NCBI GenBank assembly: GCA_910585165.1
Contig: CAJUBX010000112.1
Span: forward strand, 1-5,489
Length of the DNA: 5,489 nucleotides
Source of the DNA: an uncultured Oscillibacter sp.
Lineage (GTDB): Bacteria > Bacillota > Clostridia > Oscillospirales > Oscillospiraceae
Direction of reading: 5' to 3'
The translations under genes and the position numbers were made by a program. Positions 1-4,857 of the stretch are shown here, piece by piece (the stretch's first letter is position 1; each line of letters begins with the position of its first letter). The notes under the pieces are model-generated. The model saw only the letters and a list, made by a program, of their open reading frames with translations, searched no databases and was not told the DNA's origin.

Positions 1-315
1 GACACCTTCGCCGGAGAGGGCTTCTCCCTGGAGCTCATCCGCCGGTACGGCATCCGGGTCAGCGAGCTTGGCGACTACTCCATGGAGTACGACCTGAAGA
101 CCCCCGAGCAGCAGGCGGAGCTTGCCAACGTGGTGCGGTTCGCCATTGACCGCGACCGCCTGACCCAGGAGCACCTGGACTATGTCATCGCCGCTGTCAA
201 GGCGCTGTACGAGGACCGGGAGAGCATCCCCAACATGCGCATTGTCTGGGGCCACAATCTGCCCATGCGCCACTTCCACGCCTTCCTGGAGCCCTACGCC
301 AACGAGGAGAAATAA
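1..315 (+). CDS. tnaA: Tryptophanase-family PLP-dependent beta-eliminating lyase, C-terminal 104 residues (5' end outside window)
   Basis: The frame is open from base 1 to a TAA at 313-315, so only the C-terminus is seen. Tryptophanase is a cytoplasmic tetrameric PLP enzyme that converts L-tryptophan and water to indole, pyruvate and ammonia. The fragment aligns, from memory, with the end of E. coli TnaA. 'GIRVSELG' (residues 17-24) matches the GIRAVEIG region, 'VVRFAI' (44-49) matches LRLTIP, 'LTQEHLDYVI' (54-63) matches YTQTHMDFII, and 'MRHFHAFLEP' lies near the end. Arg46 falls where the family's substrate-carboxylate arginine lies. Leu23 falls where tyrosine phenol-lyase has the phenol-binding Arg381, which favours tryptophanase over that sister enzyme. 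The usual 'IPR' reads 'IDR' here. The catalytic lysine lies outside the window. The downstream symporter supports a tryptophan-utilisation role. A tyrosine phenol-lyase or another beta-lyase of the family remains possible. Confidence 0.85.
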   Translation, partial: DTFAGEGFSLELIRRYGIRVSELGDYSMEYDLKTPEQQAELANVVRFAIDRDRLTQEHLDYVIAAVKALYEDRESIPNMRIVWGHNLPMRHFHAFLEPYANEEK

Positions 316-371
316 GAGATAATTCAGCGTAACTGCGCCGCGCGGAGAGTGCGCAGGTTCCGATGAAGCTG

Positions 372-427
372 ATTGGCAGCGCCCGCGAAAACCAAACTGT
401 TCCGGCGGGCGCTGCCAGTGTTTTTTT
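372..427 (+). terminator. Intrinsic terminator between tnaA and the symporter gene
   Basis: A perfect 12-bp GC-rich stem (375-386 with 405-416) extends by three more pairs, one of them G-U, to 372-386/405-419. The loop is 18 nt. After one G comes a run of seven T at 421-427. This is a canonical Rho-independent terminator for transcripts coming from tnaA. Because the next gene is co-directional and I find no convincing promoter after it, it may act as a partial terminator or an attenuation point rather than a full stop. Confidence 0.85.
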
Positions 428-440
428 CAGCGGGAGCAAA

Positions 441-489
441 GGCGGAAAGCCCGCGGGCTTTCCCGTCCGCCGCGTTTTCGAGGCGGACG
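441..489 (+). promoter_or_regulatory. GC-rich structured leader before the symporter start
   Basis: Two adjacent hairpins can form. Bases 444-451 pair with 456-463 (GGAAAGCC/GGCTTTCC, 4-nt loop). Bases 464-471 pair with 482-489 (CGTCCGCC/GGCGGACG, 10-nt loop). The block TCCGCC at 466-471 could instead pair with GGCGGA at 441-446, so two mutually exclusive folds are possible. A smaller hairpin (AACTGCGC 331-338 with GCGCAG plus TT at 351-359) lies upstream of the terminator. No known riboswitch class or T-box motif is recognisable. In GC-rich DNA such pairings arise easily by chance. Confidence 0.3.
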
Positions 490-530
490 AGTGCGCAAGA
501 AATCATTGAGAAAGAGGAGGAAATCTGTCT

Positions 531-1931
531 ATGAGCAACGAAACCTTGCAGACCCGCGACGGGTTTAAGAGCCAGTGGGGCTTTATCCTGGCCTGCATCG
601 GCTCCGCCGTCGGCATGGGCAACATCTGGCGCTTCCCCATCATGGTTGCCAAGTACGGCGGCATGACGTTCCTGATCCCTTACTTCATCATCGTGCTGCT
701 GGTGGGCAACTCCGGCGTGATGGAGGAGTTCGCTCTGGGCCGCCGGGCCCAAGCGGGCCCCATCGGCGCGTTCGGCCACGCTACCGAGGCCAAAAACGGC
801 AACCGGAAGCTGGGTGAGCTTATCGGCATCGTCCCCATCATCGGTTCCCTGATGCTGGCCATCGGCTATACCGTGGTCATGAGCTGGATTTTCAAGTACG
901 CGTTTATGTCCGTCACCGGCGGCCTCTACGCTCTGGGCACCGACATGGGCGCTATCGGCGGCACCTTCGGCGGCGCGGCTCCCGAGGCCGAGACCCTGGG
1001 CGAGGCCCTGGGCATGATGTTCAGCAACGGGATCTTCGGCATCGGCAACGGCGTGTGGCTGCTCATCGGCCTGGTGGTGGCCCTGGTCATCATGGCTATG
1101 GGCGTTGCCAACGGCATCGAATTGGCTAACAAGATCATGATGCCTGTGCTGTTCGGCCTGTTCGTCATTCTGGCGGTTTACATCGGCTTCCAGCCCGGCG
1201 CTTCCGAGGGTTACAGGTTCCTGTTCACCCTGGACCCCAAGGGCCTTTTGAACTTTGAGGTGTGGGTTTACGCCTTCGGTCAGGCGTTCTTCTCCCTGTC
1301 CGTGGCGGGCAACGGCTCCGTTATCTACGGTTCCTACCTGCCCAAGGACGAAAATATCCCCTCCTCCGCCCGGCGCGTGGCCCTGTTTGACACCCTGGCC
1401 GCCCTGCTGGCCGCTTTCGTCATCATCCCCGCCATCGGCGCTTCCGGCTTCGCCATGGCCGACATCAACCCCGGCCCCGGCCTGATGTTCGTGTTCCTGG
1501 TCAACATCCTCAACGGCATGCCCGGCGGCCGCATCATCGGCGTGATTTTCTACATCGCCGTTCTGTTCGCCGGACTGAGCTCCATCGTCAACCTGTATGA
1601 GGCTCCCGTGGCCACCATGCAGGAGCAGTTCAAGCTCAAAAGAGGCCCCGCCGTGGCCGTCATCGGCGTTATCGGCGCGGTGGTCGCCCTCATGATTCAG
1701 CCCTGGACCTCCCAGTGGATGGACGTGGTTTCCATCTATATCTGCCCCCTGGGCGCGGCGCTGGCGGCCATCATGTTCTTCGTGGTGCTGCCCCGCAAGG
1801 AGGCCCTGGAGGAAGTCAACCGGGGAGCCAAGAAGCCTATCGGCAGCTGGTTCGTCCCCCTTGGCTATGTGTTCATCGTTTTGTGCATCGCGGCCCTGCT
1901 TCTGGGCATCAAGTTCAACGGCATCGGCTGA
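531..1931 (+). CDS. Sodium-dependent amino-acid symporter, NSS/SNF family (TnaT/MhsT-like, probable tryptophan transporter)
   Basis: This is an inner-membrane Na+-coupled amino-acid importer with the LeuT fold, 466 aa, with about eleven hydrophobic helices. TM1 is near residues 16-36, TM6 near 243-271, TM8 near 330-360 and TM11 near 442-462. Eleven helices is usual for bacterial TnaT, MhsT and Tyt1. TM1 carries the family signature 'GSAVGMGNIWRFP' (24-36). Ala26 and Asn31 fit the Na1 site, and Gly24 and Val27 fit Na2. TM8 has 'FAGLSS' (346-351), whose two serines match LeuT Thr354/Ser355 at Na2. Tyr113 in TM3 matches the pocket tyrosine LeuT Tyr108. Asp287 in TM7 sits at the acidic site that makes bacterial members chloride-independent. 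The unwound TM6 reads 'SVAGNG' (257-262). The start is set by AGGAGG at 515-520, ten bases before ATG. Position after tnaA suggests tryptophan as substrate; other hydrophobic amino acids are possible. Confidence 0.93.
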   Translation: MSNETLQTRDGFKSQWGFILACIGSAVGMGNIWRFPIMVAKYGGMTFLIPYFIIVLLVGNSGVMEEFALGRRAQAGPIGAFGHATEAKNGNRKLGELIGIVPIIGSLMLAIGYTVVMSWIFKYAFMSVTGGLYALGTDMGAIGGTFGGAAPEAETLGEALGMMFSNGIFGIGNGVWLLIGLVVALVIMAMGVANGIELANKIMMPVLFGLFVILAVYIGFQPGASEGYRFLFTLDPKGLLNFEVWVYAFGQAFFSLSVAGNGSVIYGSYLPKDENIPSSARRVALFDTLAALLAAFVIIPAIGASGFAMADINPGPGLMFVFLVNILNGMPGGRIIGVIFYIAVLFAGLSSIVNLYEAPVATMQEQFKLKRGPAVAVIGVIGAVVALMIQPWTSQWMDVVSIYICPLGAALAAIMFFVVLPRKEALEEVNRGAKKPIGSWFVPLGYVFIVLCIAALLLGIKFNGIG

Positions 1932-1964
1932 CCCCGGCCGCGAAACGTTTTCCCGCAGCTTCCA

Positions 1965-2008
1965 TGAAAAGAGCGCCCGCCGTCCCCAGACGGCGGGCGC
2001 TCTTTTCA
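1965..2008. terminator. Bidirectional terminator between convergent symporter and HxlR genes
   Basis: A 19-bp perfect stem pairs 1965-1983 with 1990-2008 around a 6-nt CCCCAG loop. It has an AAAA tract at the left foot (1967-1970) and a TTTT tract at the right foot (2003-2006), so either strand gives a GC-rich stem ending in U residues. It begins 33 bases after the symporter stop. Its right foot (2006-2008) is also the stop codon of the leftward regulator gene. It should end both convergent transcripts. Confidence 0.9.
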
Positions 2009-2383
2009 GCTGTCCGGCTCCTCATAGGGATTGACGGTATCCGGCGGGCAGAGGCGCTCTGCGCTCCACCGGAGCATCTGGTCCAAAATGGGCTGAAAGC
2101 TCCGGCCCAGCTCCGTCAGGGAGTATTCCACCCGGGGCGGAATCTCTCTGTAGACCTCCCGGTGCAAAAAACCATCCCGCTCCAGCTCCCGCAGCTGCTT
2201 GGTCAGGGAGGACTGGGTGATCCCCTCCAGGCGGCGCAGCAGCTGGCCGAAGCGCTGGACTTTGTAAAAGGAGACGTACCAGAGAATCAAAATCTTCCAC
2301 TTTCCCCCAAGGACCGCCTGGAGGCTGGCCATGGGGACGCAGCGGGCCATCATGTCCGGTGCCTGAAATTTGTTCCCATCCAT
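2006..2383 (-). CDS. HxlR-family winged helix-turn-helix transcriptional regulator
   Basis: A 125-aa DNA-binding protein of the HxlR (DUF24) family, the usual full length. The hallmark segments appear in order: 'LGGKWKILIL' (25-34), 'RFGQLLRRLEGIT' (44-56), 'LTKQLRELERDGFL' (60-73, recognition-helix region), then 'IPPRVEYSLTELG' (81-93) for the wing, and a C-terminal dimerisation helix from about 94 to 110. Family members usually act as dimeric repressors or activators of nearby, often divergent genes and respond to electrophiles or thiol stress. Cys15, just before the first helix, occupies the conserved N-terminal cysteine position used for sensing in HypR and YodB. A second cysteine, Cys112, lies near the C-terminus. 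The ATG at 2383 follows a purine-rich AAGGGGGAAGG about six bases upstream. The gene is divergent from the radical SAM gene, the likeliest target apart from itself. The inducer is unknown. Confidence 0.93.
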   Translation of the reverse strand: MDGNKFQAPDMMARCVPMASLQAVLGGKWKILILWYVSFYKVQRFGQLLRRLEGITQSSLTKQLRELERDGFLHREVYREIPPRVEYSLTELGRSFQPILDQMLRWSAERLCPPDTVNPYEEPDS

Positions 2384-2410
2384 GGGAAGCCTTCCCCCTT
2401 TGGTGCAAAA

Positions 2411-2442
2411 AAGTGTACAATCACTATAAAAATTGCGTACTT
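2411..2442. promoter_or_regulatory. Candidate HxlR operator: inverted repeat AAGTnnnCAAT-N10-ATTGnnnACTT
   Basis: The left half-site 2411-2421 and right half-site 2432-2442 match in 8 of 11 inverted positions across a 10-bp AT-rich spacer. The spacer and right-half edge contain TATAAA (2425-2430, + strand) and, on the - strand, TATAGT (2428-2423), so possible -10 elements in both directions lie inside the repeat. It sits in the divergent gap between the regulator and the radical SAM gene, 28 bases upstream of the HxlR start. That is where an autoregulatory dimer site would be expected. Binding is inferred. Confidence 0.5.
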
Positions 2443-2469
2443 GCGGCGCTTTGCGGACTGGGGTACTAT
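2441..2469 (+). promoter_or_regulatory. Possible sigma-A promoter for the radical SAM gene (weak match)
   Basis: TTGCGG at 2441-2446 and TACTAT at 2464-2469 are separated by 17 bp, which would start transcription near 2476, about 27 bases before the ATG. Matches to consensus are only 3/6 and 4/6. The TATAAA at 2425-2430, inside the inverted repeat, is an alternative -10 but has no good -35. Either choice places the inverted repeat overlapping or abutting the promoter. Confidence 0.3.
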
Positions 2470-2502
2470 GGCGGCAGAACCGAATCGAAAGGAGACGCGC
2501 TT

Positions 2503-3438
2503 ATGCACTTTTACGGAACCATCTGGCGGCCGCCCTATGAGGCGGACTCCCTGCTGCTTCAGGCCACGGCGGGCTGCACCCACCATACCTGCAAGTTCTG
2601 CACGCTGTACGAAGACCTGCCCTTTCGTTTCCGCATGCCGCCGCTGGAGGAGATGGAGGCAGATTTGCGGGAGGCCCAGCTTCGGATTACGGACCCCATG
2701 GCAATGCTCTCCTCCCGGCTCCAGGGCCTCCCCCGGCCCCAGGGACCCCGGCGGGTATTCCTGGTGGGGGCCAATCCCTTTGTACTGCTGCCCGAACGGC
2801 TGGAAGAAATCGCCGGACTTATCCGGCAGTATCTCCCCACGGTGGAGAGCATCGGCTGCTTCGCCCGGGTGACGGACGCGGCCCTCAAAAGCGGCGGTGA
2901 GCTCCGGCGGCTTAGGGACCTGGGCTACGACGGCCTGACCGTCGGCGTGGAGACCGGGGACGAGGCGGCTCTGGCCTTTATGAACAAGGGCTATAGAGCC
3001 CGGGACATTGTCCAACAGGCGGCGCGGCTGGACGAGGCGGGAATCTCCTACAGTTTTTTCTATCTGGCGGGAATCTCCGGCGCGGGCCGGGGGACGGAGG
3101 GCGCCCGGCAGAGCGCGGAGGTCTTCAACCAAACCCATCCCATACGGATTGGCGCCTCCATGCTGACGGTCTTTCCAAATTCGGAGCTGCACCGGGAAAT
3201 CGAGGCGGGGCATTGGAAGGAGGAGAGCGAGCTGGAGAAACTGGAGGAGCTGAAAACCCTTCTCGCGCGCTTGGATATTCCCACCCGGTTTGAGACGGAC
3301 GGGGCCTCCAACCTGATTCATATCCGGGGAGAGCTTCCCCGGGACCGGGAGGCCCTGACAAAACGCCTGGACCGCCTGATAACCGGAACAGACGAGGAGA
3401 CCCTGCGGGCCTACCGGGTCAATCTAAAACATCTATGA
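2503..3438 (+). CDS. Radical SAM protein with CX4CX2C cluster motif, function unknown
   Basis: A 311-aa cytoplasmic protein of the radical S-adenosylmethionine superfamily. These enzymes use a [4Fe-4S] cluster to cleave SAM into a 5'-deoxyadenosyl radical. The cluster ligands are Cys25, Cys30 and Cys33 in 'GCTHHTCKFC' (24-33): four residues, not the usual three, separate the first two cysteines. Before it lies 'WRPPYEADSLLLQATAG' (8-24), typical of a COG1032-like clostridial family as I recall it. Further barrel motifs are 'FLVGANPF' (86-93) in the SAM amino-group region and 'GVETGD' (148-153), the equivalent of the GIESG strand. No B12-binding domain, TRAM domain or SPASM-type cysteine cluster is present. 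The start at 2503 is chosen because AAAGGAG at 2488-2494 lies eight bases upstream; an in-frame ATG at 2359 would overlap the HxlR gene and lacks family-like sequence. The gene is divergent from the HxlR regulator. The substrate is not predictable. Confidence 0.85.
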   Translation: MHFYGTIWRPPYEADSLLLQATAGCTHHTCKFCTLYEDLPFRFRMPPLEEMEADLREAQLRITDPMAMLSSRLQGLPRPQGPRRVFLVGANPFVLLPERLEEIAGLIRQYLPTVESIGCFARVTDAALKSGGELRRLRDLGYDGLTVGVETGDEAALAFMNKGYRARDIVQQAARLDEAGISYSFFYLAGISGAGRGTEGARQSAEVFNQTHPIRIGASMLTVFPNSELHREIEAGHWKEESELEKLEELKTLLARLDIPTRFETDGASNLIHIRGELPRDREALTKRLDRLITGTDEETLRAYRVNLKHL

Positions 3439-4588
3439 AGGGAAGCCCCTTCACCACCCAGGCGTCGGGCAGGTAGCGGCCCTGGGTCATGGAACTGCTG
3501 GTTTTCGTGATAATGCGGCCGTTGTAGCTCATGGAGGAGCTGGAGCCGCCGTCCATGTTCATGGCGGTCCAGCAGCCGTAGCGCAGCAGGATGTCCGCGC
3601 ACTCCGACACGGTGGTCCCCAGGCTGTGGCCCGCCCGGCGGCCGTCGATGACCAGCATTAACGTCGCCTTGTCCGCCGTCTGGCCGATGGCCGTCCGGGG
3701 CTGGATGCCCATGCCGAAGGAACCGTCGATGTTTTTCTCCCCGTTCAGCACGATGATAGGGTAAAACTGCACCGCGTCCCGCATCTCGGAAAGGTCCAGG
3801 CCCCGGCCCGCCCGGAAATTGTCCCCCCAGTCGAACCCGGCGGCCTGGTAGCGGCCCGCCAGGGCCTGGCCGGAATACTCCCCGCCGGAGAGGACGAAGC
3901 CCATGGGCACATTTCCCCGGCCCCGGCCCTCCGGGTCGTAAAAGCCGCTGGCGTTGATCCCCAGCACCGCGCCGTTGGCCTCGCAGAGCTCCGTCACCGT
4001 CTGGCCCCGGCCGGAGAGGGCGTTCTTCGCCAGAAACACCTGGGAGCTGTCCTTGGCGATGGCCAGCTTCCCCTGGTAGCCCTCCCCGGAGACGGTACAG
4101 ATCAGGATTTTATTGGGCACGTCGATGGCCCAGACTTCATCCCCGGCGGTGGTGTAAACGCCCTCCAGCCCCTCCTTTTCCAGAATGGGCAGGTCCTTCC
4201 AGGTGACGGATTCCGGCAGGGTGTCCATGTCCACCTCGGGGAACAGGGCGGCAAATTCCGCGGCGGCCCGCTCCTCCGGGGTTTTGGCGGACTTTGGGGA
4301 AGACGGGCCCTCCCCCGGGGCAAGGCCGCTGGCCTCTATGAGGTTTTCCTGAAACCGGGCCTCCACGTCCTTCATAACGTCCTGAATCACAAAATCCGGC
4401 AGGAAGGCCGTGGCCAGCCACTGGTGGGTCATGGTGCCCATGGCGGTCTCGACGTACAGCGTCCGCCATTTGACGGCAAGGGGAATTTGGGAGAAGGCAA
4501 ACAGCAGGTACAGCGCCGCCGGCAGGGCAATGGCCGCAGCGGCGGCCAGCCATTTCCACTTGGAGGAGAAGCGGTTTTCCTCGTTCAT
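3419..4588 (-). CDS. Membrane-anchored phosphodiester glycosidase (NAGPA) domain protein
   Basis: A 389-aa protein with a short basic N-terminus and one hydrophobic helix at about residues 13-39, so probably anchored with the bulk outside the cell. Residues about 40-165 form a stalk-like region with a Pro/Ser/Glu-rich linker near 87-110. Residues about 170-383 form the NAGPA domain, named after the human uncovering enzyme that removes GlcNAc from a phosphodiester. Visible family motifs are 'INASGFYD' (211-218), 'QPRTAIG' (296-302), 'VIDGRRAG' (313-320), and 'NMDGGSSSSM' (344-353). Bacterial members are usually annotated as exopolysaccharide or cell-wall glycan related, with substrates mostly unproven. 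The start is set by TGGAGG at 4602-4597, eight bases before ATG. Its last 20 bases overlap the end of the convergent radical SAM gene. It is apparently monocistronic from its own strong promoter, and divergent from nifJ. Confidence 0.88.
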   Translation of the reverse strand: MNEENRFSSKWKWLAAAAAIALPAALYLLFAFSQIPLAVKWRTLYVETAMGTMTHQWLATAFLPDFVIQDVMKDVEARFQENLIEASGLAPGEGPSSPKSAKTPEERAAAEFAALFPEVDMDTLPESVTWKDLPILEKEGLEGVYTTAGDEVWAIDVPNKILICTVSGEGYQGKLAIAKDSSQVFLAKNALSGRGQTVTELCEANGAVLGINASGFYDPEGRGRGNVPMGFVLSGGEYSGQALAGRYQAAGFDWGDNFRAGRGLDLSEMRDAVQFYPIIVLNGEKNIDGSFGMGIQPRTAIGQTADKATLMLVIDGRRAGHSLGTTVSECADILLRYGCWTAMNMDGGSSSSMSYNGRIITKTSSSMTQGRYLPDAWVVKGLPFIDVLD

Positions 4589-4632
4589 AAGCAGAGCCTC
4601 CAGCAGGAAACATCAGGCTTTGTGTCTGTAAG

Positions 4633-4654
4633 AAGCCGCCTGTTGGCGCGGCTT
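4633..4654 (-). other. Hairpin at the predicted 5' end of the NAGPA-gene transcript
   Basis: On the - strand AAGCCGC (4654-4648) pairs with GCGGCTT (4639-4633), seven perfect pairs around an 8-nt loop. The predicted transcription start from the -10 at 4664-4659 is near 4652, so the stem would form at or very close to the 5' end of the mRNA, where such structures can protect against decay. No T-run follows, so it is not a terminator. The role is inferred. Confidence 0.35.
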
Positions 4655-4658
4655 TTAA

Positions 4659-4688
4659 AGTATAGCAAGGGGACAGCCCGGTTGTCAA
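4659..4688 (-). promoter_or_regulatory. Sigma-A promoter for the NAGPA-domain gene
   Basis: On the - strand a perfect -35 TTGACA (4688-4683) is followed by an 18-bp spacer and TATACT (4664-4659), five of six consensus bases. Transcription would begin near 4652, giving a leader of about 64 nt before the ATG at 4588. Confidence 0.85.
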
Positions 4689-4765
4689 GGCGGAGTCCCT
4701 CCCGCAAACGCCGGGAAAGGACTGGATGCTTCTTCCAATTTTACGGCCTCCGCCCAACTCTTTCC

Positions 4766-4794
4766 TTGACAGTCTGATGTCTGCATGCGATAAT
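4766..4794 (+). promoter_or_regulatory. Sigma-A promoter for nifJ with extended -10
   Basis: A perfect -35 TTGACA (4766-4771), a 17-bp spacer and GATAAT (4789-4794, five of six) make a near-consensus promoter. TGC at 4786-4788 just before it supplies an extended -10. The start would be near 4801, leaving a leader of about 57 nt to the nifJ ATG. The strength fits a highly expressed central-metabolism enzyme. I see no clear Rex-type palindrome around it. Confidence 0.88.
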
Positions 4795-4857
4795 AGACAT
4801 ATGAATTTTGGCGCTCCGGCACCGCGCGGACCGGACGGAACAGAGAAGGGGGATTTT

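Noticed and set aside
470..506. Possible promoter just before the symporter (TTTTCG near 475, AT-rich patch near 498)
   Set aside because: Neither box matches consensus well enough to report; chance matches of this quality are common.
324..779. - strand open frame of 151 codons covering the tnaA-symporter gap
   Set aside because: It lies across the terminator and antisense to TM1-TM2 of the symporter. No start signal or homology was seen.
2359..2502. Upstream in-frame ATG extending the radical SAM protein by 48 residues
   Set aside because: It would overlap the HxlR coding start and promoter region. The ATG at 2503 has a well-spaced AAAGGAG and begins at the family's typical N-terminus.
1715..2872. 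Long + strand open frame (385 codons) running across the symporter end, terminator, HxlR gene and radical SAM start
   Set aside because: It crosses a strong terminator and three well-supported genes in other frames, has no ribosome binding site and shows no family resemblance. It is a GC-rich shadow frame.
2350..3321. Long - strand open frame (323 codons) opposite the radical SAM gene
   Set aside because: It is antisense to a gene with clear cluster motifs. Its translation is Pro/Gly/Arg-rich and low in recognisable structure. It is a shadow of biased codon use.
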